NCBI GenBank assembly: GCA_017643585.1
Contig: JAEPND010000018.1
Location: forward strand, 1-38,502
Length of the DNA: 38,502 nt
From: Maricaulis sp.
GTDB taxonomy: Bacteria > Pseudomonadota > Alphaproteobacteria > Caulobacterales > Maricaulaceae
Reading direction: 5' to 3'
Position numbers and translations under genes: made by a program. Shown here piece by piece: positions 7,837-15,777 of this stretch. The notes below the pieces were generated by a model. That model did no database searches, was not told where the DNA came from, and saw only the letters and a list, made by a program, of their open reading frames with translations. Every line of letters starts with the position of its first letter. Within the stretch, counting starts at the first letter, position 1.

Positions 7837-8871
7837 CTACAGCTTCAAGTCCCTTCGTATCGCCTTCAGGGCTGCATCGATCTCGTTGTCGCTTGTGCAC
7901 CAGCTTGTGACCAGGCGTGCGGACCCGTCCGGCCATTGGTAGAATTGAACGCCTGCCGCACGCATATGCTCGGCCACGTCAGCCGGGATGGTCGCAAAGA
8001 TTTCATTGCCATCAACGTCGTGCAGGATCTCCACACCGTCAGTGGCGGCCAGCCCGACGGCCAGGCGGCGAGCCTGGCGATTGGCGGTGCCCGCCAGGTC
8101 CAGCCACAGATCATCGGCCAGCCAGGCGTCGAACTGGGCGGCGAGATAGCGCATTTTGGGCGCCATGTGGCCCCCGCGCTTCTGGCGCATTTGCAGCTCT
8201 TCAAACCGGTCCAGCACGGACGGGAAGAGGATGATCGCCTCCGATCCCATGGCCGCATTCTTGGTCGCACCGAAACACAGCGCATCCACGCCGGCTTTCC
8301 AGGTCAACTCTGCCGGCGAGCAGCCCAGCGAAACGAGGGCGTTGGTAAAACGCGCGCCGTCCATGTGAACGAATGCCGGTCGGTCCTTGAGCCGCCCCGC
8401 ACGTTCCGTCACCTCGGAGACGGTGTAGGCGGTTCCGCTCTCCGTCAGGTTGGACAGGGAGAGGGTGCGGACCGGGCTGGTATGGACAAAGCCTTCCGGG
8501 ATCTCGTCGAGCGCGCGATCCAGCTCGTCCAGCGAGATTTTTGCATGCGCCCCGCGCAGCGGGATCAGCTTGGCCCCCCCGGTATAGAATTCGGGCGCGC
8601 CCCGTTCATCGCGATGAATGTGCGCCTCGTCATGACACAGGATGGCGCCATGGCCGGGACAGAGGGTCGCCAGGGTCAGCGCATTGGCAGCGGTTCCCGA
8701 GACGGTGAACAGGACTCTCAGGTCGGTCTCGAAAATCTCCTTCAGCCGCGTTTCGACGCGGGCGCTGATGTCATCCGCGCCATAGCTCATGGCAAAGCCG
8801 GCATTGGCGGCCGTCAGGGCTTCAAGCAGTTTCGGGTGGGCGGGCGCGGTCGTATCGGAGAGGAAGTTCAT
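7837..8871 (-). CDS. ltaE: Low-specificity L-threonine aldolase family, PLP-dependent
   Basis: The protein belongs to the beta-eliminating lyase/threonine aldolase family. These fold-type I PLP enzymes split L-threonine or L-allo-threonine into glycine and acetaldehyde. The N-terminus MNFLSDTTAPAHPKLLEAL fits the family start. SGTAANALTL at about 58-67 is the cofactor phosphate-binding region. HMDGARFTNA at about 168-177 carries the Asp that contacts the pyridine nitrogen. The lysine in FGATKNAAMGSEA is the Schiff-base residue. The length of 344 aa is normal. A GAGGG ribosome-binding site precedes the ATG at 8871. Substrate stereospecificity cannot be predicted. Confidence 0.9.
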   Translation of the reverse strand: MNFLSDTTAPAHPKLLEALTAANAGFAMSYGADDISARVETRLKEIFETDLRVLFTVSGTAANALTLATLCPGHGAILCHDEAHIHRDERGAPEFYTGGAKLIPLRGAHAKISLDELDRALDEIPEGFVHTSPVRTLSLSNLTESGTAYTVSEVTERAGRLKDRPAFVHMDGARFTNALVSLGCSPAELTWKAGVDALCFGATKNAAMGSEAIILFPSVLDRFEELQMRQKRGGHMAPKMRYLAAQFDAWLADDLWLDLAGTANRQARRLAVGLAATDGVEILHDVDGNEIFATIPADVAEHMRAAGVQFYQWPDGSARLVTSWCTSDNEIDAALKAIRRDLKL

Positions 8872-8902
8872 GCCCTCTTTGGAGCGTGAACACTTCGGGG
8901 CG

Positions 8903-9616
8903 TCAATCCCCGAATGCCGGGTCTGGGTGCAGCGGCGGTAGGCTGTCCCGCATACTGTCCGCCGAAGAGGTGTGCTGGGAGTGTTGCGAGGAAACGGTGG
9001 GCTGGCCGGCCAGATCCCGAACGGGCAGACCGTCCGTAAACAGGGCCCGGATCTGATCCGGGGACAGGTTCAGACCAAAGGCCGCCTGCAGCGCTGTCAG
9101 TTCTTCATCGCTGTAGGAGCGTGCGAACACGCCGCCAGCCGGCCCGGTCTGATCCGGACAGGGCAGGCCTTCGCGATTGAACTGCGAAGTGGTCGAGCAG
9201 AACACGCTCTGCAAAACCGACTGCGTCGCTGTCGTGGTATTGGGCAGTGCCATCGGGCCGGTGAAGGCCTGCAGGCTGGTGATTGCCGCTGGCTCGTCTT
9301 CGTCGTCCGTCTGCGGTGGCAAAGGCGCTGCAGTGAGTGCGGGAACTTGATTGGGAGCTTCAGCGGGCCGGGTCTCGGGTTGGTCATCCTCGACGTGTTC
9401 GTCCGGTGTGACCGTCTCCTCTTGCGTTTCAACAACCGGCTCGGGCAGGGTCACCAGAGTGATCTCGAACGGGGGGAGTTCCCGCGCAGCATGCTCCGGG
9501 CGCGGAACGGCAAATACGAGCGCAAGGAGTAGAAGATTGGCGAACACGGCCGTCGCACCCGCGAGAACGCGGCGCGGCACAGGCTCGATCAGGGGCGACA
9601 ACAACACCTCGCCCAT
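8903..9616 (-). CDS. TonB-like N-terminally anchored periplasmic protein, unknown function
   Basis: The 237-aa protein has one N-terminal membrane helix (VLAGATAVFANLLLLALVFAV). A long acidic, Pro- and Thr-rich stretch follows, then a C-terminal part with two Cys (SVFCSTTSQ and LPCPDQTG) and YSDEELTALQAAFGLNLSPD. The layout resembles TonB or other energy-transduction accessory proteins, but I see no TonB C-terminal domain signature. The ATG at 9616 has GGGAGGA just upstream and is preferred to a TTG at 9628. It lies 31 bp upstream of the threonine aldolase gene, so the two may share a transcript. The paired Cys may form a periplasmic disulfide. Confidence 0.6.
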   Translation of the reverse strand: MGEVLLSPLIEPVPRRVLAGATAVFANLLLLALVFAVPRPEHAARELPPFEITLVTLPEPVVETQEETVTPDEHVEDDQPETRPAEAPNQVPALTAAPLPPQTDDEDEPAAITSLQAFTGPMALPNTTTATQSVLQSVFCSTTSQFNREGLPCPDQTGPAGGVFARSYSDEELTALQAAFGLNLSPDQIRALFTDGLPVRDLAGQPTVSSQHSQHTSSADSMRDSLPPLHPDPAFGD

Positions 9617-9683
9617 ACTTCCTCCCAATCGGCCCCCGCCAGGGCATAGGGGTAACGTGATCGGAGGGGTAGCACCAGATACA

Positions 9684-9716
9684 AAACCACCTTGTCCGAG
9701 AGGAACAGGGTGGTTT
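9684..9716 (-). terminator. Intrinsic terminator after azoR
   Basis: AAACCACC and GGTGGTTT form an 8-bp stem that, on the minus strand, ends in a short T run. It lies 23 bp beyond the azoR stop codon and separates azoR from the TonB-like gene. Confidence 0.6.
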
Positions 9717-9739
9717 CGCTTGCGGGGAGGGGATTGGTA

Positions 9740-10339
9740 TCAGGCGGCGAGCGCCTTGATGGTCGTTTTCGCGGCGGCAAGTTTTTCCTCGGCGACAAAG
9801 TTGAGCTGCCCGGCCTCGATCACGGTCACGTCGGTAATACCGATAAAGCCCATCACGTGGCGCATGTAACCGGTCGCGAAATCCATGTCGCTGCCCACCG
9901 GGACGCCGCCCGAGGTGACGACCAGATAGGCTTTCTTGCCTTCCAGCAGGCCAACCGGGCCGTTTTCGGTGTAGCGGAAGGTCTCGCGGGCGCGGGCGAT
10001 CATGTCGATCCAGGCCTTCAGGGCACCGGGAACGGAGAAATTATAGAGCGGGACACCGATCACCAGCGTGTCGGCAGCGCGAACTTCAGCGATCAGCGCG
10101 TCTGATGCCGCCAGCGCCGCTTTCTGGTCGTCCGTCCGCTCGGCCGGGTCGGTGAAATTCGCACCGATCCAGGCTTCATTGACGAAGCCGGGCGGGTTGT
10201 CGAGCAGGTCGCGCGTGATGATGCGAGTGTCTGCATCAGAGATCTGGTTGATCAGCGTATCGGTCAGGTCGCGGGATACAGAGCCTTCGCGACGCATGCT
10301 GGCATCGATGCGCAAAATGGTTCTGGCGGTGGCTGACAT
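9740..10339 (-). CDS. azoR: FMN-dependent NADH-azoreductase
   Basis: This flavodoxin-fold FMN oxidoreductase of the AzoR/AcpD family (199 aa) reduces azo dyes and quinones with NADH by two-electron transfer, so quinone detoxification is the likely physiological role. TILRIDASMRREGSVSR at the N-terminus is the FMN phosphate-binding loop region. GVPLYNFSVPGALKAWID at about 97-114 is the signature FMN contact. VTSGGVP and MRHVMGFIGI follow as in the family. The ATG at 10339 has GGAGAG upstream, and the longer frame to 10396 is not needed. It is monocistronic and divergent from the MotA-like gene. A palindrome near 10402-10422 may be a regulator site. Confidence 0.93.
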   Translation of the reverse strand: MSATARTILRIDASMRREGSVSRDLTDTLINQISDADTRIITRDLLDNPPGFVNEAWIGANFTDPAERTDDQKAALAASDALIAEVRAADTLVIGVPLYNFSVPGALKAWIDMIARARETFRYTENGPVGLLEGKKAYLVVTSGGVPVGSDMDFATGYMRHVMGFIGITDVTVIEAGQLNFVAEEKLAAAKTTIKALAA

Positions 10340-10401
10340 TGTTTCTCTCCGGTCCGGCGCCGGTTGGCGCGTTGTCTGGAGTGTTAAATGGGCCATTTCT
10401 G

Positions 10402-10422
10402 CGTGGAGATAATCTCTTCACG
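10402..10422. promoter_or_regulatory. Imperfect palindrome upstream of azoR
   Basis: CGTGGAGA-TAATC-TCTTCACG is a near-symmetric 21-bp sequence with one symmetric mismatch in each arm. It lies 63 bp upstream of the azoR start in the divergent region 10340-10555. Azoreductase genes are often controlled by redox-sensing repressors, but no such regulator is adjacent here. Confidence 0.3.
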
Positions 10423-10555
10423 TCGAAACTCATTCATTCCAAATTAGCAACAATCAGGATTTGATAGCCAAAATTCGCAGCCAAGCTTTGACGTCGCCTC
10501 CAAATTGTCCCAATGCGTGGCAATCAAAGAGGCTCGTGAGCGACGAGGGGACTCC

Positions 10556-11545
10556 ATGCCGGTACTGCACGATGATCAGGTGGAAGCGGAAACACCGCAG
10601 GTCAAATTCACGGGCCCGTGGCGCTATATCATCTGGATGGCCCTGTTCACGGCCGCCGTTCTGGCGATTGCCGTCTCCCTGCTGGAGCCGCTGACCGAGG
10701 CCTTCCGCGCCAACATGGCCATCAATGGCCTGATCCTCGCGGTGCTGGTGATCGGTGTCCTGTACACGTTTGCGCAGGCACTGGGCATTGGCCCCGCCGC
10801 GCGCTGGCTGGTGCGTTTCCGCTCCTCCGAACATCCCGGCAGCCTGCCACCGCCGCCCGCCATGATCGCGCCGATGGCCTCGATGATTGGTTCGGCCGAT
10901 GGACGGGTCCGGATTTCTGCCGGTTCGGTCCGCACCGTGCTGGACTCGGTCGGCGCCCGCATGTCGGAAGCCGGCGCCTTCACCCGCTATTTCGGCCGCC
11001 TGCTGATCTTCCTGGGCCTGCTGGGTACCTTCTGGGGTTTGCTGGAAGTGGTGCAGGATGTTGGCGATGCTGTCGCCACGGTCTCGGCCAACACCACAGG
11101 CGATGTCGACGCAGCGGCGCTGATCGGTGCCATCCAGGGACCAATCCAGGGCATGGGCACAGCGTTTGCCTCCTCGCTTTTCGGTCTGGCCGGATCACTG
11201 ATCATCGGCTTCCTGGATCTCCAGGCGAGCCGTGCCCAGAACCGCTTCTACAACGAGATCGAGGAATGGCTGTCGTCCATGTCGCGTGTCGCGGCCGCCG
11301 GTCCGGCCTCGGCGGGTGAGGGCGAGATGTCCTCGGCTTATGTCGGTGCGCTGCTCGAACAGACCGCAGAGACGCTGGACCGTCTGGCCCACACGATGGA
11401 ACGCCATACCCGCCAGATGGACACCACGCTGCAGCGTTTCGCCGAGGATGCCCGTGTTGGCCAGGAAGAAACCGCCCGTGCGATCCGCGACGAGATCCGG
11501 GTTCTCATCCGCGCGCTCGATGCGCGTGACCGGGGGGGCGAATAA
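10556..11545 (+). CDS. MotA/TolQ/ExbB-like membrane protein
   Basis: The 329-aa protein has two N-terminal membrane helices (YIIWMALFTAAVLAIAV and LILAVLVIGVLYTFAQAL). A cytoplasmic loop follows, then two further helices (LLIFLGLLGTFWGLLEVV and MGTAFASSLFGLAGSLIIGF). LGLLGTFWGLL and the G-x-AFASSLFGL segment resemble the MotA/TolQ/ExbB proton-channel core. The C-terminal ~90 residues are helical. The ATG at 10556 has GAGGGG upstream. It is followed 3 bp later by an OmpA/MotB-like gene, so the two likely form a stator-like, peptidoglycan-anchored ion-driven complex. No flagellar genes are nearby, so a flagellar role is not implied. Confidence 0.75.
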   Translation: MPVLHDDQVEAETPQVKFTGPWRYIIWMALFTAAVLAIAVSLLEPLTEAFRANMAINGLILAVLVIGVLYTFAQALGIGPAARWLVRFRSSEHPGSLPPPPAMIAPMASMIGSADGRVRISAGSVRTVLDSVGARMSEAGAFTRYFGRLLIFLGLLGTFWGLLEVVQDVGDAVATVSANTTGDVDAAALIGAIQGPIQGMGTAFASSLFGLAGSLIIGFLDLQASRAQNRFYNEIEEWLSSMSRVAAAGPASAGEGEMSSAYVGALLEQTAETLDRLAHTMERHTRQMDTTLQRFAEDARVGQEETARAIRDEIRVLIRALDARDRGGE

Positions 11546-11548
11546 GCC

Positions 11549-12559
11549 ATGTCCGCTCCGCGTTTCGGACGCTTCCAGGAGGCCGATAACGGCGATCACT
11601 GGCCGGGATTTGTCGATGCCCTGGCAACCCTGTTGCTGGTCATCGTCTTCCTGCTGGCCGTGTTTGTCGTCAGCCAGGTCTCGCTGAGCCAGGCCCTGAC
11701 GGGGCGCGACGAACAGCTCGCAGCGCTCAATGCGCAACTGGCGGTGCTGGCCGACGAGCTGGCCCTGGCGCGTGACGAGAATGCCGATCTCAACCTGCGC
11801 ATCACCGGACTGGAGACCGAGATTGCCGGCCTTGAGGACGAGCGCGACGCGCTGACCGGTGCGCTGGGTCTCGCCCAGACGCAGAGCCAGATCCTGCAGG
11901 ACGAGCTGGATGCGGAACGTGAGCTCTCCGAGGAGAGCATGCGGGCGCTGGCGCTGTTGAACCAGCAGATCTCTGTCCTGCGTGACCAGATCGCGACCCT
12001 GAACGCGGCGCTGGATGCTGCCGAGCAACGTGCCGAGGATGCCGAGGCCCAGGTGATCAATCTGGGCGAACGTCTCAATGCGGCCCTGGCGGAACGCGCG
12101 GCCGAACTGGCGGTCTATCGCTCCGACTTCTTTGGGCGTTTGCGCGCCATTCTGGGCAATCGCACCGGTGTGCGCATTGTCGGCGACCGCTTTGTCTTCG
12201 AGACCGATGTCCTGTTCGCCTCGGGCTCGGCCGCACTGTCGACCGAGGGCCGGGAAAGCCTGCGTCCGATTGCTGATGCCATCCTGCAGCTGACCAATGA
12301 AATCCCGGACGATCTGGAATGGGTGATCCGCATTGACGGCCACACCGACCCGGTCCCGATCCGCACGACCTATCAATCCAACTGGCATCTCTCCGCCGCC
12401 CGCGCCATCTCGGTGGTCAACTGGATGGAAGATCTCGGCGTCCCGTCTGAACGCCTGGTCGCGGCCGGTTTCGGTGAACACCACCCTCTGGTGGAAGGCC
12501 GCAGCGCGGCGGCGAATGCCCAGAACCGCCGGATCGAGCTGAAGCTGACGTCTCGGTGA
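11549..12559 (+). CDS. OmpA/MotB-like peptidoglycan-binding membrane protein
   Basis: The 336-aa protein starts with a short cytoplasmic tail, then a single helix (FVDALATLLLVIVFLLAVFV) as in MotB-type proteins. A long predicted coiled coil of about 130 residues follows, and then an OmpA-like C-terminal domain. Peptidoglycan-binding features are VLFASGSAALS, IDGHTDPVPI, NWHLSAARAISVVNWM and a final QNRRIELKL. The Asp in FVDALATL sits where MotB has its proton-binding Asp. That is suggestive of ion coupling to the MotA-like partner directly upstream, but unproven. The unusually long coiled coil would let the anchor span a wide periplasm. Confidence 0.8.
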   Translation: MSAPRFGRFQEADNGDHWPGFVDALATLLLVIVFLLAVFVVSQVSLSQALTGRDEQLAALNAQLAVLADELALARDENADLNLRITGLETEIAGLEDERDALTGALGLAQTQSQILQDELDAERELSEESMRALALLNQQISVLRDQIATLNAALDAAEQRAEDAEAQVINLGERLNAALAERAAELAVYRSDFFGRLRAILGNRTGVRIVGDRFVFETDVLFASGSAALSTEGRESLRPIADAILQLTNEIPDDLEWVIRIDGHTDPVPIRTTYQSNWHLSAARAISVVNWMEDLGVPSERLVAAGFGEHHPLVEGRSAAANAQNRRIELKLTSR

Positions 12560-12599
12560 TCTGCAACCCCGACAAGGTGGGCGGACTTGGTGTGGGGAA

Positions 12600-12655
12600 C
12601 AATCAGTCTCAAGGCTTCAGCCCGGGTAAACAACCCTATAAACATTCACACCTAG
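12600..12655 (-). repeat. 56-nt dispersed element, copy A
   Basis: Read on the minus strand, these 56 bases match 38426-38481 at 49 of 56 positions with no gaps. The best-conserved part contains ACCCGGGCTGAAGCCTTGAG. The element sits between the OmpA-like gene and a small membrane-protein gene. Six of the seven differences are transitions. AGGGTT here (AAGGTT in copy B) can pair with AGCCTT, so a hairpin is kept in both copies. Confidence 0.75.
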
Positions 12656-12689
12656 CAACTGGCGGAGAAGCCAAATTGGGAGAGGTGGC

Positions 12690-13022
12690 TTGTCCGGATT
12701 AACTAAGGCAAACGAGTTGAGCGAAAGATTGTTCGGTGTCCGTTTGGGGGCATTGGGATGGATGCTTGCGTACGTTCTGATCGCGACGTTTGCCTATGGC
12801 CTACTAGGTGCTGGAATCGCGATTGCGACCGTTCTCGGTGCTTTCCTCTTCACCGCCGCACTCCTGCGCGGGAACTATGTATCCGCATTTGTGCTGGGTA
12901 TTTTGAGTGTCATCATCCTGTACCTATTGGGTGCGGTTGAGGCCGTGCTCTTATATGTGCCGATCATTTTGTTCCTGTACTTGGTACGGTCGCTTCAAAG
13001 GCGATCGACAAAAATGCGGTGA
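12690..13022 (+). CDS. Small integral membrane protein, function unknown
   Basis: The protein of about 110 aa is almost entirely hydrophobic after the first 20 residues, with three to four helices (LGWMLAYVLIATFAYGLL, IAIATVLGAFLFTAALL, AFVLGILSVIILYLLGA and VLLYVPIILFLYLV) and a basic tail (RSLQRRSTKMR). The start is probably the TTG at 12690, with GGGAGAGG 5 bases upstream; no ATG fits better. I do not recognise the family. It lies 130 bp after the OmpA-like gene, separated from it by the 56-nt element. Codon use is less GC-biased than in its neighbours, which may mark recent acquisition or weak selection. Confidence 0.55.
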   Translation: MSGLTKANELSERLFGVRLGALGWMLAYVLIATFAYGLLGAGIAIATVLGAFLFTAALLRGNYVSAFVLGILSVIILYLLGAVEAVLLYVPIILFLYLVRSLQRRSTKMR

Positions 13023-13189
13023 CAGGCACGCACCTCCACGCTGGCGACTGCAGCGCTGATGCTAGGTCGGCCTGACCGTCAGACCACGACTGCTCCTATG
13101 CCAGGCTCCGCTATCCCCATATCGGAGAGAAACCGCCTTGAGCGGGTGCGACGACCGGTTAGATTCGTTTTTCGTTACTTCCACAAAAA

Positions 13190-13306
13190 CCGTCACCCCG
13201 ATGAAGATCGGGGCCCAGTTCGAAGGGCGCGGTGTTTCACGGAATGGCGCTTCCTGGAGCGGAACCTGGCCTTATGAACTGGGTCCTGACCTTCGTCAGG
13301 ATGACG
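13190..13306 (+). repeat. Dispersed intergenic palindromic repeat, family A copy 2
   Basis: This matches 6661-6778. The first 37 or so bases are nearly identical, the middle is diverged, and the right end reads GAACTGGGTCCTGACCTTCG instead of GAACTGGGTCCCGGCCTTCG. The terminal hairpin of copy 2 keeps pairing (CCTGACCTTCGTCAGG). Confidence 0.8.
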
Positions 13307-13350
13307 GGGGTAGAAGGCGCAGTTGTCTTCATCCTCTACCTTGATGGGAA

Positions 13351-13500
13351 AGGTCCCTCCGTAGCCTTGGCGAAGGAGGGGGATAGGGTGCGGCCTGTAG
13401 GGCCCACTTTAAGTCGCGCCTTTGGCGCGCACCCACTCCACCATTGCTCCGCAATGGTCCCCCTCGCCCATCAAGGGCGAGGATGGAGCTGCCCCGCCGC
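13351..13500. repeat. Hairpin-rich intergenic repeat (family B)
   Basis: The stretch contains consecutive small hairpins: CTCCGTAGCCTTGGCGAAGG, GCGCCTTTGGCGC, CCATTGCTCCGCAATGG and CTCGCCCATCAAGGGCGAG. The GTAGCCTTGGCGAAG core recurs at about 31034-31050, again next to a GGAGGGGGA run, so this is a second dispersed repeat family. Confidence 0.6.
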
Positions 13501-13569
13501 CCCTACTTTTCCGTCATCACCCGGACAAGCCGTGGGATGACGCATGTGAGAGAGATCGAAGTATCACTC

Positions 13570-13689
13570 CTTGTCATCCCTGCCGAACGCCCCGCGAAAG
13601 CGGGGCGCAGAGCGGGGATCCACACGCTCGCGCTATGGGGCCCGGATCTCCGCCCGGCTCAAGGCCGGGCTTCCGTCCGGGATGACAAG
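13570..13689. repeat. Palindromic intergenic repeat (family C)
   Basis: CTTGTCATCCC at the left and GGGATGACAAG at the right form perfect 11-bp inverted ends of a 120-bp element. Inside are the hairpins GCCCCGCGAAAGCGGGGC and GCCCGGCTCAAGGCCGGGC. It lies 45 bp downstream of the MFS gene stop and might act as a strong 3' structure for that transcript. Confidence 0.7.
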
Positions 13690-13734
13690 TGCTTGGTGTG
13701 GGATGCCGCGTTGGCTGCGCATCCAGAGCCGCTC

Positions 13735-15099
13735 CTATCCCTCGATATCGTCCGCCAGTGTCCGCGAGGCGAGCCAGAAGCAGGGCAGGGCCAGGAGGCC
13801 GATGGCGCCGACGGTGATGAGGGAATAGCGCAGGCCTTCGGCGACACCGTGCTGGGTGGCGAAACTGTCGCTGATAATGCCGGCGGCCAACGGGCCTAGG
13901 CCCAGGCCGATCAGATTGATCACGAACAGGATCACCGCCGAGGCCGTGGCGCGGGTCCGCGGCTTCACCAGGCTCTGTGCGCAGGCGAAGATCGGGCCAT
14001 ACCAGACCGAGCCGAGCAGGGTGACGATGGCCAGGGCCATCAGCGAGATGACTACCGAGCCGCTCATCATGGCGAGCAGGAAGGGCAGGAAGCTTGCCGC
14101 GCCTGCAATGGCAGGCAGATAGGCATAGGCGCGTTTGTCCTTGGCGACCCAGCGGTCGGCGATCTGGCCGCCGGCAAAGGTGCCGATGGCGCCGAAAATG
14201 CCGATCAGGATACCCAGGGCGAGGCCGAGAAAGCCCAGCACACCCATCTGTGTGCCCAGCATGTCGTTGACACCCTGGGCCATTGCCGCGAGGCCCTCGG
14301 TGTGATTGCGGGCGTAGAAAGAGCCGTAAAAGGCGATGTGTCCGTAGGAGACCATGGCGTTGATCGCCGCGGCCAGTGAAATCCAGAGGAAGGCCGGTTT
14401 GAGTAACAGCTCCTCTGTAGCGTCCATCAGCGACGGATGGTCCTTGGCCTCGACCGGTGCCGCATTGCGGCGCGGTTCCGGCAGGGTGAACCAGGCGGCA
14501 AGGGCCAGCAGGATGCCGGGTGCACCGGCAACAAAGAAGGCCACACGCCAGCCATAGCTGTCGGCGATCATGCCGCCCAGGGCCATGCCGGCCAGGGATC
14601 CCAGCGGGATACCCATGGAATAGAAGGCGATGGCCGATGTGCGTTTCTCCGCCGGCGTGTAATCGGAGATCAGCGAGTGGGCGGGCGGCGTACAACCGGC
14701 TTCACCTACGCCGACACCGATACGGGCCAGCAGAAGCTGGACAAAATTGCCAGCCATGCCACAGGCGACGGTAAAGGCACTCCACACGCCCACGGCGATG
14801 GAGATGATCTTGACCCGGTCAGCGCGCTCGGCGAGGCGGGCGATGGGCAGGCCCAGAACGGTGTAGAATAGCGCGAAGGCCAGGCCCGTCAGCGCGCCCA
14901 GCTGCCAGTCGGCAAGGCCGAGCTCGACCTTGATCGGTTCGGCCAGGATGTTGACGACCTGCCGGTCGAGGAAGTTGAGTACGTAGATGAGCAGCAAGAG
15001 TCCCAGCGCATATTTGCGCGGACCTTCCGCCAGGGGTTCGATCCCCGCCGGTGCGCCAGACGGTGCGGCTTGTTCATTCCCGTTATCGACCTTGGCCAT
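13735..15099 (-). CDS. MFS transporter, spinster-like family
   Basis: This is a major facilitator superfamily permease of 454 aa with 12 predicted helices. YVLNFLDRQVVNILAEPIK in helix 1, LARIGVGVGEAGCTPPAHSL in helices 4-5 and LISDYTPAEKRTSAIAFYSM are typical of the spinster-like branch common in marine and environmental alphaproteobacteria. The conserved loop 2-3 motif is LPIARLAERADRVKI. The substrate is unknown; members are linked to lipids, aromatic compounds or drugs. The ATG at 15099 has GGGGAG upstream and is preferred to the longer frame to 15120. It is likely monocistronic. Confidence 0.88.
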   Translation of the reverse strand: MAKVDNGNEQAAPSGAPAGIEPLAEGPRKYALGLLLLIYVLNFLDRQVVNILAEPIKVELGLADWQLGALTGLAFALFYTVLGLPIARLAERADRVKIISIAVGVWSAFTVACGMAGNFVQLLLARIGVGVGEAGCTPPAHSLISDYTPAEKRTSAIAFYSMGIPLGSLAGMALGGMIADSYGWRVAFFVAGAPGILLALAAWFTLPEPRRNAAPVEAKDHPSLMDATEELLLKPAFLWISLAAAINAMVSYGHIAFYGSFYARNHTEGLAAMAQGVNDMLGTQMGVLGFLGLALGILIGIFGAIGTFAGGQIADRWVAKDKRAYAYLPAIAGAASFLPFLLAMMSGSVVISLMALAIVTLLGSVWYGPIFACAQSLVKPRTRATASAVILFVINLIGLGLGPLAAGIISDSFATQHGVAEGLRYSLITVGAIGLLALPCFWLASRTLADDIEG

Positions 15100-15183
15100 G
15101 CGTCTCCCCTCGCAGTCCAAATTATTGTGTTGATAGGGATATAGGCAGCAGACCGGGGAGGCAAACAGAACCGGCCCAGGTCG

Positions 15184-15489
15184 TCAAAAACCCTGGAACA
15201 GGAAGTCGATCGCGGCGGTGATCTGGTCGCGGTGTTCGGCGATGTTGCCGACCGGCGGGCCGAGGCCGATGAGCGGGAGCGAGCCGAGGTCGGGCGTCTC
15301 CAAGACATAGTCGCCGGTCGAAAGGCGCAGAACCGGTTTGAGGCGGGGTATCAGGCTATCCGGCGCGGTCTCCAGCTGCCTCAGCGGAATGACGATGCGT
15401 GAGGACAGCTCATCGAGGTGATCGGCTTGTACATCCACCATCAGCGGAATGCGCCAGCCCTCGACCAGGTAGAGATCAAAGCGGGCCAA
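15184..15489 (-). CDS. ccdB: CcdB-family toxin
   Basis: This is a CcdB-type toxin, a DNA gyrase poison in the F-plasmid prototype. It has 101 residues, exactly the length of F-plasmid CcdB. FDLYLVEGWRIPLMVDVQ, LDELSSRIVIPL and the C-terminal DQITAAIDFLFQGF follow the family pattern. The last three residues are Q99-G100-F101, where the F-plasmid protein has W99-G100-I101. W99 is important for gyrase poisoning there, although natural homologues vary here. Translation appears to start at TTG, directly after the ccdA stop codon with no gap, which implies translational coupling and low toxin output. GGGGAGG inside the ccdA end can serve as ribosome-binding site. Confidence 0.9.
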   Translation of the reverse strand: MARFDLYLVEGWRIPLMVDVQADHLDELSSRIVIPLRQLETAPDSLIPRLKPVLRLSTGDYVLETPDLGSLPLIGLGPPVGNIAEHRDQITAAIDFLFQGF

Positions 15490-15762
15490 TTATGCCTCGT
15501 CCTCCCCGTCCGGCTCTGCCCACCAAGGTCGAGGTAGATAGACGCCTTCGCGCTCCACCCGCTCGTTGTGGGCCCGGATGGCGTCGCGGTTCTCTTCCTT
15601 CCAGCGGCGGCCCTTTTCCTTGCGGATGGCCGCCTCGATGCCGGCTTCAGCGGCGCGGGAGGTGTTGAGGCCAAGCTCGCGCGCCTCTTTCATCACGTCC
15701 TCGCGGACGGTCAGGTTGACGCGCTTGCGACGCTCTGCGGGCGGATAGGCAGGTCCGGTCAT
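15490..15762 (-). CDS. ccdA: CcdA-family antitoxin
   Basis: The 90-aa protein has an N-terminal ribbon-helix-helix domain (KRVNLTVREDVMKEARELGL, then NTSRAAEAGIEAAI). The C-terminal part is acidic and Trp-rich (RRWKEENRDAIRAHNERVER, then a WWAEPDGEDEA end). In CcdA this part is the intrinsically disordered tail that wraps and neutralises CcdB and is cut by Lon. The ATG at 15762 has GGAG 6 bases upstream; a much longer upstream frame is spurious. It is the first gene of the ccdAB operon. A palindrome 16 bp upstream is the likely autorepression site. Confidence 0.92.
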   Translation of the reverse strand: MTGPAYPPAERRKRVNLTVREDVMKEARELGLNTSRAAEAGIEAAIRKEKGRRWKEENRDAIRAHNERVEREGVYLPRPWWAEPDGEDEA

Positions 15763-15777
15763 GGCGGGCTCCAGGGA

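Larger units (their letters stand above)
13023..13734. other. 712-bp intergenic region filled with repeats
   Basis: No gene is supported here. Short open frames on the plus strand cross repeat elements and lack ribosome-binding sites and conserved features. The region holds a family A repeat (13190-13306), a hairpin-rich stretch (13351-13500) and a second palindromic repeat type (13570-13689). Confidence 0.7.

Noticed and set aside
11195-12484. 429-residue minus-strand open frame
   Set aside because: It is antisense to the MotA-like and OmpA-like genes and shows no recognisable domain.
13351-13500. CRISPR-like row of short palindromes
   Set aside because: The hairpins differ in sequence and spacing and there are no identical repeats or cas genes.
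13574-14695. 373-residue minus-strand open frame
   Set aside because: It is an alternative frame within the MFS gene and extends into the repeats; low-complexity Arg/Pro/His-rich product.
15033-15052. tRNA T-arm-like sequence GGGTTCGATCCCCGCC
   Set aside because: It lies inside the MFS coding sequence, and no acceptor, D or anticodon arm surrounds it.
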